Under the pieces are notes generated by a model, which was not told where the DNA came from, searched no databases, and saw only the letters and a list, made by a program, of their open reading frames with translations. Shown here one piece after another: positions 50,566-58,919 of a stretch of 64,000 bases of DNA (positions are counted from its first letter, which is position 1; every line of letters starts with the position of its first letter). This stretch comes from Sulfuritalea sp. (GTDB taxonomy: Bacteria; Pseudomonadota; Gammaproteobacteria; Burkholderiales; Rhodocyclaceae). The stretch is from positions 1 through 64,000 of the forward strand of contig JALNZB010000001.1 of NCBI GenBank assembly GCA_023229545.1, in the 5' to 3' direction. A program made the position numbers and the translations under genes.

Positions 50566-51124
50566 GGCCGGCCTGCTGGCCCTGCTGTTGCTGACGGCTG
50601 TCGCCGTTCAGGCCGGCAGCATCGAGCCGAAGCGTGCCGCGCTGACTCCGGGCGAGGATGGCTACACGCTGTCCGCCGAATTCACGCTCGATCTCGGCAA
50701 CCGGCTGGAAGACGCCGTGGCGCGCGGCGTGCCGCTTTACTTCAATCTCGAATTCGTCCTCGAGCGCAGCCGCAAGTACTGGGTCAACGAACACGTCGTC
50801 AGTCGCAGCCTGAGCTACCGGCTGTCATATAGCAGCCTGACCCGCCAGTACCGGCTGTCCACCGGTCATCTGCACCAGAACTTCGGCAGCCTGCAAGAGG
50901 CGCTGCGCGTGGTGGGCCGCATCGCGGCGCTGCCGGTGGTGGACAAGGACGCCATCAAGGCCGGTGAATCCTACGAGGCAGCGGTACGCCTGGCGCTCGA
51001 CCGCAGCCAGTTGCCCAAACCTTTCCAGGTCGATGCGATTACCGACCGCGCCTTGCAGGTCGATGCCAAGGTGCTGCGCTGGCAATTCGTCGCGCCCGTC
51101 GTCGCTCCCGTGGTGACGCCGTGA
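50543..51124 (+). CDS. DUF4390 exported protein
   Basis: 193 residues from MRCCKKIEAGLLALLLL; ATGs at 50519 and 50528 would extend it further into rsmB. A signal peptide ends near VQAG. The rest matches DUF4390 (LDLGNRLEDAVARGVPLYFNLEF, by position about 48-70; FGSLQEALRVVGRI). The family is found between rsmB and the ntrYX-type genes in betaproteobacteria and its function is unknown. It shares GTGA with ntrY. Confidence 0.88.
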   Translation: MRCCKKIEAGLLALLLLTAVAVQAGSIEPKRAALTPGEDGYTLSAEFTLDLGNRLEDAVARGVPLYFNLEFVLERSRKYWVNEHVVSRSLSYRLSYSSLTRQYRLSTGHLHQNFGSLQEALRVVGRIAALPVVDKDAIKAGESYEAAVRLALDRSQLPKPFQVDAITDRALQVDAKVLRWQFVAPVVAPVVTP

Positions 51125-53241
51125 GGGTTGCGCTGGCCGTAATCGCCGCGCTTGGCGCGATTCTGCTGTTCCTGCTGGCTTCGGCCTCGGCCAATACGGC
51201 GCTGTTCGCCGAGCACTATCCCTGGCTGCTGGCGATCAATGGCGCCGCCGCCGTCGCCCTGCTGGCGCTGGTCGGGCTCCAGTTGCGGCGCTTGCGCCGC
51301 GATTTTCGCGACGGCGTGTTCGGCTCGCGCCTGAAGTCCCGCCTGCTGTTGATGTTGTCCCTGATGGCCGTGCTGCCCGGCGCGCTGGTGTATGGCGTAT
51401 CGATGCAGTTCGCGGTGAAGAGCATCGATTCCTGGTTCGATGTGCGCGTCGATGCCGCGCTGGAAGGCGGCCTTAATCTCGGTCGCAACGTGCTCGATAC
51501 CTTGCAGGCTGAGTTGCTGGAAAAAGCCCAAAGCGCGGCGCTGGATCTGGGCGACGACGCTTTTGTCGGTCCAAGCCGGCTGAACCGGCTGCGCGAGCAG
51601 GCCGGCGCCCAGACCGCGACCTTGCTGACGCTCTCCGGTCAGGTGCTGGGCAGCAGTTCGGGAGATCTGCGCAGCCTGATGCCTTCCATTCCGTCGCTCA
51701 ACCACTTGCGGGCGGCGCGCAACGGGCGCGGTCTGGCGCAAATCGGCGATGGCGAAGACGGCGGGCTGGTGCTGCGCGCGCTGGCGCCCGTGTCCAGCAG
51801 CGGCCTGACGCTCGATCCGCGAATTCTGCAATTGACGCTGGCGGTGCCGCAGTCGATCGCGAAAAGCGCCGAAAGCGTCGAGGCGGCGCACCGCGACTAT
51901 CAGGAGCTGCAACTCGGTCGCGTCGGTCTCAAACGCATCTACACGCTGACACTGACGCTGGCCCTGCTGCTGGCGCTGTTCGCCGCGATTGCGCTGGCTT
52001 TCTTTCTTGCCGAGCGTCTGGCGCAACCGCTGCTGATCCTGGCCGAAGGTACGCAGGCGGTGGCCAACGGCGACTTTACGCCGCGCGCCACGGTGGAGGC
52101 CTCCGACGAACTGGGCGTGCTGACGCATTCCTTCAACACCATGACGCATCAATTGAGCGAGGCGCGGGCGCAGGCCGAGCATCATCGCCAGGAGATGGAA
52201 GCGGCGCAGGCCTATCTGGAATCGGTGCTGGCGAATCTGTCGGCCGGCGTGCTGGCCTTCGATCTGCGTTTTCGCCTGCGGGCGTCGAACCGTGGCGCGC
52301 TGGCGATTCTCGGCGATGATCTCGCGGGCTTCGAGCAGACGCGGCTGGAGGACTGGCCGCGCCACGAAACGCTGGCCGGGGCCATTCTTGGCGGTTTTGC
52401 CCGGCGCGGTGACGAGTGGCAAGAGCAGCTCGAAATCGCGCGCCCCGACGGCATCGCGCAGGCGCTGCTGGTGCGCGGCACGGCGCTGCCGGCAGCCGGC
52501 GGCGGCGGTTATGTGGTGGTGTTCGACGACATTACCAAACTGATCGCGGCGCAGCGTTCGGCCGCCTGGGGCGAGGTGGCGCAACGTCTGGCGCACGAGA
52601 TCAAGAATCCGCTGACGCCGATCCGGCTTTCCGCCGAGCGCCTGCAACTCAAGCTGGCCGACCAGTTGACCGGCGCTTCACGCGAACTGCTGGATCGCGC
52701 GACGCAGACCATCGTCAATCAGGTCGAGGCGATGAAGAACATGGTCAATGATTTCCGCGACTATGCGCGTACGCCCTTGCCGCAACTCGCCGTCGTCGAT
52801 CTGCAAGCCTTGCTCGGCGAGGTGCTGGGTCTCTACGAGAACTCGCGGGCCGCAATCGCCGCCCCGCCAGCGCCGACTTTTGTACCGCCGGTGCTGGCCG
52901 ATGCCAACCAGATGCGGCAGGTGCTGCACAACGTCCTGACCAACGCCCAGGACGCGCTGACCGACATGACGGATGCGCAGATCGCCATCACGCTGGCGCA
53001 GGAAGGCGCGCGCGCGCGGCTGACCATCAAGGACAATGGCGCGGGCTTTCCGCCGCAGATTCTGTCGCGCGCCTTCGAGCCCTACGTCACTACCAAGTCG
53101 AAGGGTACCGGGCTGGGCTTGGCAATCGTCAAGAAAATCGTGGACGATCACGGCGGCGAAATCCGCCTGGTCAACAATCATGGCGGCGAAGTCAGCATCT
53201 GGCTGCCGCTGGCGAAGCAGGATGCGGTAAAGGGGATTTAG
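51121..53241 (+). CDS. ntrY: NtrY-type sensor histidine kinase
   Basis: 706 residues from GTG. Three N-terminal membrane helices, a periplasmic region, a fourth helix with HAMP (about 275-345), a PAS domain (about 350-470), then the phosphoacceptor His in RLAHEIKNPLTPIRLS (H492) and the ATP lid DNGAGFP and GTGLGLAI. It responds to nitrogen or redox signals in relatives. A repeat copy encodes AAPPAPTFVPPVL between the dimerisation and ATP domains, a place that is a short variable loop in relatives. Confidence 0.93.
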   Translation: MRVALAVIAALGAILLFLLASASANTALFAEHYPWLLAINGAAAVALLALVGLQLRRLRRDFRDGVFGSRLKSRLLLMLSLMAVLPGALVYGVSMQFAVKSIDSWFDVRVDAALEGGLNLGRNVLDTLQAELLEKAQSAALDLGDDAFVGPSRLNRLREQAGAQTATLLTLSGQVLGSSSGDLRSLMPSIPSLNHLRAARNGRGLAQIGDGEDGGLVLRALAPVSSSGLTLDPRILQLTLAVPQSIAKSAESVEAAHRDYQELQLGRVGLKRIYTLTLTLALLLALFAAIALAFFLAERLAQPLLILAEGTQAVANGDFTPRATVEASDELGVLTHSFNTMTHQLSEARAQAEHHRQEMEAAQAYLESVLANLSAGVLAFDLRFRLRASNRGALAILGDDLAGFEQTRLEDWPRHETLAGAILGGFARRGDEWQEQLEIARPDGIAQALLVRGTALPAAGGGGYVVVFDDITKLIAAQRSAAWGEVAQRLAHEIKNPLTPIRLSAERLQLKLADQLTGASRELLDRATQTIVNQVEAMKNMVNDFRDYARTPLPQLAVVDLQALLGEVLGLYENSRAAIAAPPAPTFVPPVLADANQMRQVLHNVLTNAQDALTDMTDAQIAITLAQEGARARLTIKDNGAGFPPQILSRAFEPYVTTKSKGTGLGLAIVKKIVDDHGGEIRLVNNHGGEVSIWLPLAKQDAVKGI
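52856..52882 (+). repeat. Dispersed repeat copy inside ntrY
   Basis: ATCGCCGCCCCGCCAGCGCC then GACTTTT. It is read as IAAPPAPTF, the frame also used in arsC and the HD-GYP gene. Confidence 0.8.
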
Positions 53242-53245
53242 GAAA

Positions 53246-54481
53246 ATGCCAAAGATACTGGTGGTCGACGATGAAGTCGGCATACGCGAACTCCTGTCGG
53301 AGATTCTGCGCGATGAAGGGCACGACGTTCTGCTCGCGGAAAACGCTGCGGCGGCGCGGGCGGCGCGCGAGGCCGGGCGCCCCGACATGGTCCTGCTCGA
53401 CATCTGGATGCCCGATTCCGATGGCATTACGTTGCTGAAGGAGTGGGCCGGCAACGGTCAGCTCAACATGCCAGTGGTGATGATGTCGGGCCATGCCACC
53501 ATCGACACGGCGGTCGAGGCCACCCGCATCGGCGCGCTGGATTTTCTGGAAAAGCCGATCGGCATGCAAAAGCTGCTGGCGGCGGTGAAGAAGGCCCTGG
53601 AGCGTGGTGCGCGCCATGCCGGCGGCGGGCTATCGCTGGCGGCGTTTGCCCGCCCCGGCCCCTTGCGCGATCTCAAGCGCCGGCTGGATCAGGTGCTGGC
53701 CAAGAGTCCGTTGCTGCTGCTGCGTTCCGCACCGGGCGGCATCGTCGAACTGGTGGCACGCACGGCACAGGTGGCCGGCAAGCCGTGGCTCGATCTGGCG
53801 CACGATTCCAATCCCCTGAGCGTCGAAGCGCTGCAACGTGCCACGGGTGGCGTGCTGTGGTGCGAGGAACTGGCGCGCCTGACGCGATTGCAGCAGAAGA
53901 ACCTGCTGTTCGCCGCCGAGCGTCTCGACCGCTACAGCCTGCGGCTGGTGGCGGCCACCACCCACGGCAGCGCCGAACTGGTGGCGCTCGGCTGGGAGGA
54001 AGCCGGTCTCACGCGCCTGTTCGAAACCGGGCTGGGCGTGCCCGGTCTGGCCGAACTGAAGGACGAAGTGCCGGATATCGCCGCGCACCTGCTGACGCAA
54101 TTGATGGAGAGCGACGAAATTCCCTTGCGGCGGTTTTCCAGCGCCGCGCTCAATGCCCTGCGCCAGCATGCATGGGCTGGCGGCTATGGCGAACTCAAAA
54201 GCGCGGTGAAGTCGCTGGCGCTGGCCAGTCTCGGCGAAGAGATTGGCGAAGAGGAGGCGTTGCAACTGTTGGCGCCGGCTGGTGAGCCCGGCCTGGCACC
54301 GGCCGGCCTGGCGCCGGATGTGATCGAACGACCGCTGCGCGAGGCGCGCGAAGCTTTCGAACGCATGTACTTCGAATACCACTTGGCACGGGACGGCGGC
54401 AACATGACGCGTCTGGCGGAAAAGACCGGGCTGGAACGCACCCACCTGTATCGCAAACTGAAAGATCTCGGACTCCGTTAA
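53246..54481 (+). CDS. ntrX: NtrX-type response regulator with degenerate AAA+ domain
   Basis: 411 residues. The receiver domain has the phosphoacceptor in LLDIWMPDSDG (D52) and the KP switch. The middle region follows the sigma54-activator layout but lacks a GExGTGKE Walker A motif and a GAFTGA loop, so ATP-driven sigma54 activation is unlikely. A Fis-type helix-turn-helix ends the protein (NMTRLAEKTGLERTHLYRKL). It overlaps trkA by one base (TAATG). Confidence 0.9.
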   Translation: MPKILVVDDEVGIRELLSEILRDEGHDVLLAENAAAARAAREAGRPDMVLLDIWMPDSDGITLLKEWAGNGQLNMPVVMMSGHATIDTAVEATRIGALDFLEKPIGMQKLLAAVKKALERGARHAGGGLSLAAFARPGPLRDLKRRLDQVLAKSPLLLLRSAPGGIVELVARTAQVAGKPWLDLAHDSNPLSVEALQRATGGVLWCEELARLTRLQQKNLLFAAERLDRYSLRLVAATTHGSAELVALGWEEAGLTRLFETGLGVPGLAELKDEVPDIAAHLLTQLMESDEIPLRRFSSAALNALRQHAWAGGYGELKSAVKSLALASLGEEIGEEEALQLLAPAGEPGLAPAGLAPDVIERPLREAREAFERMYFEYHLARDGGNMTRLAEKTGLERTHLYRKLKDLGLR

Positions 54482-55911
54482 TGAAAATCGTCATCCTCGG
54501 CGCCGGTCAGGTCGGCTCCTCCGTGGCCGAGGCGCTGGCCTCGGAAATCAACGACGTCACTGTGGTGGACCAGAACGGCCAGTATCTGGCGCAACTCGCC
54601 GATCATCTGGATGTGCGCACGGTGACCGGCAACGCGGCGCTGCCCTCGGTGCTGAGGAGCGCAGGCATCGAGGACGCCGAAATGTTGGTGGCGGTGACGC
54701 AGTCGGACCAGACCAATCTGGTGGCCTGCAAGATTGCGCGGGGCATGTTCAATGTGCCGACGCGCATCGCGCGCCTGCGCAGCATCGATTTTCTCCGGGA
54801 TCAGCAACTGCTCGACGACGACATGTTCAGCGTCAGTCATGCCATTTGTCCGGAGCAGGAGATCACCGACTACATCGCGCGACTGATCGCGTTTCCCGAG
54901 GCGCTGCAGGTTCTTGAATTTGCCGACGGTCGCGTTACGCTGGTGTGCGTGCGCGCCTACGAGGGCGGCTTGCTGGTGGGCAAATCCATCAATACCATGA
55001 AGGAACACCTGGGAGCCGCCGTCGAGGCGCGCATCGTGGCTATATTTCGCGAGCATTGGCCGGTCGATCCCGTTGGCACGACGGTGATCGAGGCCGGCGA
55101 CGAGGTTTTTCTGCTGGCGGCGACGCGCTTCATTCGGCCCGTCTTGCGCGAGTTGCAACGTATGCAGGAGCCGGTCAAGCGGGTGATGATCGTCGGTGGC
55201 GGCAATATAGGCGCGCGTGTCGCCGAAACGCTGGAGACCGATCATGAGGTCAAGCTCATCGAACGCGATCCGCGCCGCGCCGAAACCATTGCGGCACACC
55301 TGTCGAGAGCGCTGGTGTTGTGTGCCGAGGCCACCGACGAGAAGGTGCTGGCGCAGGAGAATATCGATGAAATGGACATGTTCCTCGCCCTGACCAACGA
55401 CGACGAAGACAACATCATGGCGGCTTCGCTGGCCAAGCGATTGGGCTGCCAGCGTGTGCTGGCGCTGATCAATCGCCGCGCCTACGCCGACATGGTGCAG
55501 GGCGGGCCGATCGACATCGGCCTCTCGCCGGCCCAGATCTCGATCGGTTCGCTGCTGGCCTATGTGCGACGCGGCGACGTGGCGCGGGTGCACAGTCTGC
55601 GCCGAGGGGCGGCGGAGGCGCTGGAACTGGTGGTGCATGGCGACCGTTCGACGTCAAAGGTGGTCGGACGGCGCATCGATGAGTTGCCGGTGATCAAGGG
55701 TGCGCGCATTGCGGCCATCGTGCGTCGGCCCAAGGAAACCGGCGTTGTGCGGATAGATGGTTTCCTGGTCGATCAACCCCACGACGAGGTGATCATTCCG
55801 CATCACGACACGGTGATCGAGACGGGGGACCACGTGGTGGTGTTTTGCACCCGCAGGTTGCTGGTGGCGCAGGTCGAAAAACTGTTCCAGGTCGGCGCCG
55901 GGTTTTTCTGA
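54481..55911 (+). CDS. trkA: Trk potassium uptake regulatory subunit
   Basis: 476 residues, slightly longer than E. coli TrkA. Two RCK-type NAD-binding halves are seen: MKIVILGAGQVGSSVAEALA at the start and VMIVGGGNIGARVAETLE (about 238-255). Each half is followed by a TrkA-C domain. It gates TrkH according to NAD(H)/ATP. It is coupled to trkH, whose ATG overlaps its stop (TGATG). Confidence 0.95.
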   Translation: MKIVILGAGQVGSSVAEALASEINDVTVVDQNGQYLAQLADHLDVRTVTGNAALPSVLRSAGIEDAEMLVAVTQSDQTNLVACKIARGMFNVPTRIARLRSIDFLRDQQLLDDDMFSVSHAICPEQEITDYIARLIAFPEALQVLEFADGRVTLVCVRAYEGGLLVGKSINTMKEHLGAAVEARIVAIFREHWPVDPVGTTVIEAGDEVFLLAATRFIRPVLRELQRMQEPVKRVMIVGGGNIGARVAETLETDHEVKLIERDPRRAETIAAHLSRALVLCAEATDEKVLAQENIDEMDMFLALTNDDEDNIMAASLAKRLGCQRVLALINRRAYADMVQGGPIDIGLSPAQISIGSLLAYVRRGDVARVHSLRRGAAEALELVVHGDRSTSKVVGRRIDELPVIKGARIAAIVRRPKETGVVRIDGFLVDQPHDEVIIPHHDTVIETGDHVVVFCTRRLLVAQVEKLFQVGAGFF

Positions 55912-57371
55912 TGTTCTATCGGCTGCTTCCGGTCAGTCACGTGCTCGGCGGGATGCTGATGTTTTTCAGCATCACCTACCTGATGCCCATTGCCAGTTCC
56001 CTGATTTATGACGACGGTACGCTGATCAAGTTTGTCGATGCGATGTTGATCTCGCTTGCCGCCGGTTTTCTGCTCTGGTTTGGTACACGCCGCCACAAGC
56101 GCGAACTGAAGCCGCGCGACGGTTTTCTGCTGGTGACGCTGGCCTGGATTCTGATGGCCGCCATCGCCACCTTGCCGCTGCTGCTGGTGATCGACGGCCT
56201 ATCCTTCACCGACGCCTTTTTCGAGACCATGTCGGGCTTGACCACAACGGGCGCCACGGTGCTCTCCGGCCTGGATAAGCTGCCGCCTTCGATCAACCTC
56301 TGGCGGCACGAACTCAACTGGATTGGCGGCATGGGCATCATCGTGCTGGCGGTGGCCATCCTGCCGCTGCTCGGCGTCGGCGGCATGCAGCTTTACAAGG
56401 CCGAAACCACGGGGGTGATGAAGGATTCCAAGTTGACAGCGCGTATCGCCGACACGGCCAAGGCGTTGTGGCTGGTGTATTTCGGCATCACGGTGGCCTG
56501 CATACTTTCGCTCAAGGTGGTCGGCATGAACTGGCTCGACGCCATCTGCCACGCCTTCGCGGCGATGGGGCTGGGCGGATTTTCGACCTATGACGACAGC
56601 GTCGGCCATTTCGATTCGGTGGCCATCGAGGCGGTGCTGATCTTCTTCATGATGGTTGCCGGCATGAACTTCGCCACCCACTTTGTCGCCTGGCGCGGTC
56701 GCTCGCTGCGCGCCTACTGGATGGATGCGGAAGCCAAGGCCTTCGTCGCACTGATCGCCGTCAGCACCCTTGTGTGCTCACTGTATTTGACTGTGCGCGA
56801 CACTTACCCGGAGTTTCTGACCGCGCTGCGCCACACCGCCTTCAACCTGGTATCGATCGCCACCGATTGTGGTTTTGCCAGCCAGGATTACGACAAGTGG
56901 CCGATCATGGTCCCGCTGTGGATGCTGTTCCTCTCCTGTATCGCGGTCAGTTCCGGCTCCACCGGCGGCGGCATCAAGATGATCCGTACGCTGATTCTCG
57001 CCAAGCAGGGCATGATCGAACTCAAACGCCTGGTCCATCCGCAACTGGTGGCCCCGCTGCGGGTCGGTGATACCACCATCCCGCAACAAATCGCCAGCGC
57101 GGTGCTTGGCTTCATCTTCCTATACATTCTGGCCGTAGGCGAACTGACCTTTTTCCTGGTCGCCAGCGGGATGGATTTCATCTCCTCGATTACCGCCATT
57201 GTCGCGTGCATCAACAATGCCGGCCCCGGTCTCAACGTCGTTGGTCCGGCACAGAACTATGGATCGCTGACGGACTTCCAGACCTGGGTGTGTACCTTCG
57301 CCATGCTGCTTGGGCGTCTGGAAGTGCTTTCAGTCTTTGTTCTGTTTACGCCGACGTTTTGGCGTCGCTAG
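55911..57371 (+). CDS. trkH: Trk potassium uptake membrane subunit
   Basis: 486 residues from MFYRLLPVSHV. About ten helices with the four selectivity loops of the family are seen, for example MSGLTTTGATVLSG (about 104-117), TDCGFASQDY and ACINNAGPGLNVVGP. It lets K+ in with TrkA. The gap to hemE is short and a shared promoter is possible. Confidence 0.95.
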   Translation: MFYRLLPVSHVLGGMLMFFSITYLMPIASSLIYDDGTLIKFVDAMLISLAAGFLLWFGTRRHKRELKPRDGFLLVTLAWILMAAIATLPLLLVIDGLSFTDAFFETMSGLTTTGATVLSGLDKLPPSINLWRHELNWIGGMGIIVLAVAILPLLGVGGMQLYKAETTGVMKDSKLTARIADTAKALWLVYFGITVACILSLKVVGMNWLDAICHAFAAMGLGGFSTYDDSVGHFDSVAIEAVLIFFMMVAGMNFATHFVAWRGRSLRAYWMDAEAKAFVALIAVSTLVCSLYLTVRDTYPEFLTALRHTAFNLVSIATDCGFASQDYDKWPIMVPLWMLFLSCIAVSSGSTGGGIKMIRTLILAKQGMIELKRLVHPQLVAPLRVGDTTIPQQIASAVLGFIFLYILAVGELTFFLVASGMDFISSITAIVACINNAGPGLNVVGPAQNYGSLTDFQTWVCTFAMLLGRLEVLSVFVLFTPTFWRR

Positions 57372-57429
57372 CGCCGAGACGCTGCTCTGAGTGCGATAAT
57401 TACATCTTTGCTTCGCTGGATCGCACCTA

Positions 57430-58536
57430 ATGTCCTCCTTGACCCGCCCCAAGAACGATACCTTTCTGCGCGCACTGCTGCGCGAACCCGTCGATTACAC
57501 CCCCGTCTGGCTGATGCGCCAGGCCGGGCGCTACCTGCCGGAATACTGCGAAACGCGCCGCCGCGCTGGCAGCTTCATGAATCTGTGCAAGAACCCGCAG
57601 CTCGCCTGCGAAGTCACATTGCAACCCTTGTCGCGTTTTGAACTGGATGCGGCCATCCTCTTCTCCGACATTCTCACCGTGCCCGACGCCATGGGTCTCG
57701 GTTTGTATTTCGCCGACGGCGAGGGACCGAAGTTTGAGCGTCCCTTGCGCGAGGAATGGGCAATTCGCGACCTGACCGTGCCCGACCCCAATGTGCACCT
57801 GCGTTACGTGATGGATGCCGTGGCCGAGATTCGCCGCGCGCTGGACAACTCGGTGCCCCTGATCGGTTTTTCCGGTAGTCCGTGGACGCTGGCCTGCTAT
57901 ATGGTTGAAGGCGGCTCCGGTTCGGCGACCGATTACCGCACGGTCAAGACCATGCTCTACGACCGCCCCGATCTGCTACACCACATTCTTGGCGTGACAG
58001 CCACGGCGGTGACCGACTACCTCAACGCCCAGATCGAATCCGGTGCGCAGGCGGTGATGATTTTCGACTCCTGGGGCGGCGCGCTGTCGCACGCGGCCTA
58101 TCGCGAGTTTTCGCTGGCCTACATGCAGCGCATCATGGCTGGCCTGAAGCGCAGCCACGACGGCCAGCGCGTTCCCAGCATCGTGTTCACCAAGGGTGGC
58201 GGACAATGGCTGGAGGCAATTGCCGACATCGGCTGCGATGCGGTCGGGCTTGATTGGACCACCGATCTGGGCGAAGCGCGTCGGCGCGTCGGTTCTCGTG
58301 TTGCATTGCAAGGCAATCTCGATCCGATGGCTCTGTATGCCTCGCCGGACAAGGTGGCGGCGGAGGCGCGACGCGTGCTGGACAGCTTCGACAACGGTGC
58401 CGATGGCGGCAAGAATTCGGGCGGCTATGTCTTCAATCTTGGCCATGGCATTTCCCAATTTACCCCACCCGAAAACGTCAAAATACTTGTTGACACCGTG
58501 CACAGCTACAGCCGGCGCGGTTCTGCGCGGGGCTGA
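57430..58536 (+). CDS. hemE: Uroporphyrinogen decarboxylase
   Basis: 368 residues. The substrate motif YTPVWLMRQAGRYLPEY (about 19-35) and the later GFSGSPWTLACYMVEG are typical; Arg and Asp of the pocket (FSDILTVPDAMG) are intact. It makes coproporphyrinogen III for haem and related tetrapyrroles. It is the last gene before the DnaA-box-like region. Confidence 0.96.
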   Translation: MSSLTRPKNDTFLRALLREPVDYTPVWLMRQAGRYLPEYCETRRRAGSFMNLCKNPQLACEVTLQPLSRFELDAAILFSDILTVPDAMGLGLYFADGEGPKFERPLREEWAIRDLTVPDPNVHLRYVMDAVAEIRRALDNSVPLIGFSGSPWTLACYMVEGGSGSATDYRTVKTMLYDRPDLLHHILGVTATAVTDYLNAQIESGAQAVMIFDSWGGALSHAAYREFSLAYMQRIMAGLKRSHDGQRVPSIVFTKGGGQWLEAIADIGCDAVGLDWTTDLGEARRRVGSRVALQGNLDPMALYASPDKVAAEARRVLDSFDNGADGGKNSGGYVFNLGHGISQFTPPENVKILVDTVHSYSRRGSARG

Positions 58537-58919
58537 TTTGTCAAGCCAACGGGGGCGCGGTCCGGGCCGCTTGTCCCCGCGAAACAGGCCATCCAGCAAG
58601 GCTTCCAGCGGGAGTGAAATAATGCCTCCTGCTGTTGACTTATTCACAGAAATCCGTGAAGCACAGCAAATCCCCCGCTGGCGCGAGGCTTTTTATTGAC
58701 CTCTACCAACATATTGTTTTAGAACGATATTATTTTGTTCAATTTTTGTACAGAGATGAAAGCCGCCTTGCCAGCCGGTCACGCGGGCGTTTCACCCGGC
58801 GCTTACTCACAAAGTTATCCACAGAATTTGTGGGTAAGCCCTTTTCTGTTATACGGCAATTAGTTGAGACCTTATGCAAAGACTTTATCGAGCATTGGTC
58901 GGCAACCATTTGACCTGAA
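58537..58919. promoter_or_regulatory. 383-base region with DnaA-box-like sites upstream of priA
   Basis: TTATTCACA (58640-58648), TTACTCACA (58803-58811), TTATCCACA (58815-58823, the perfect consensus) and TTACCCACA on the minus strand (58829-58837). Between them lies a stretch clearly richer in A and T than its surroundings (about 58690-58755). Three of the sites are packed in 35 bases. It may regulate priA or bind DnaA for replication control. Confidence 0.55.

Noticed and set aside
50971..52647. A long frame opposite ntrY
   Set aside because: Gln/Arg/His-rich shadow of the histidine kinase gene without domain likeness.
58635..58913. A 92-codon open frame upstream of priA
   Set aside because: It covers the AT-rich segment and DnaA-box-like sites, has no ribosome site, and its product resembles no family.
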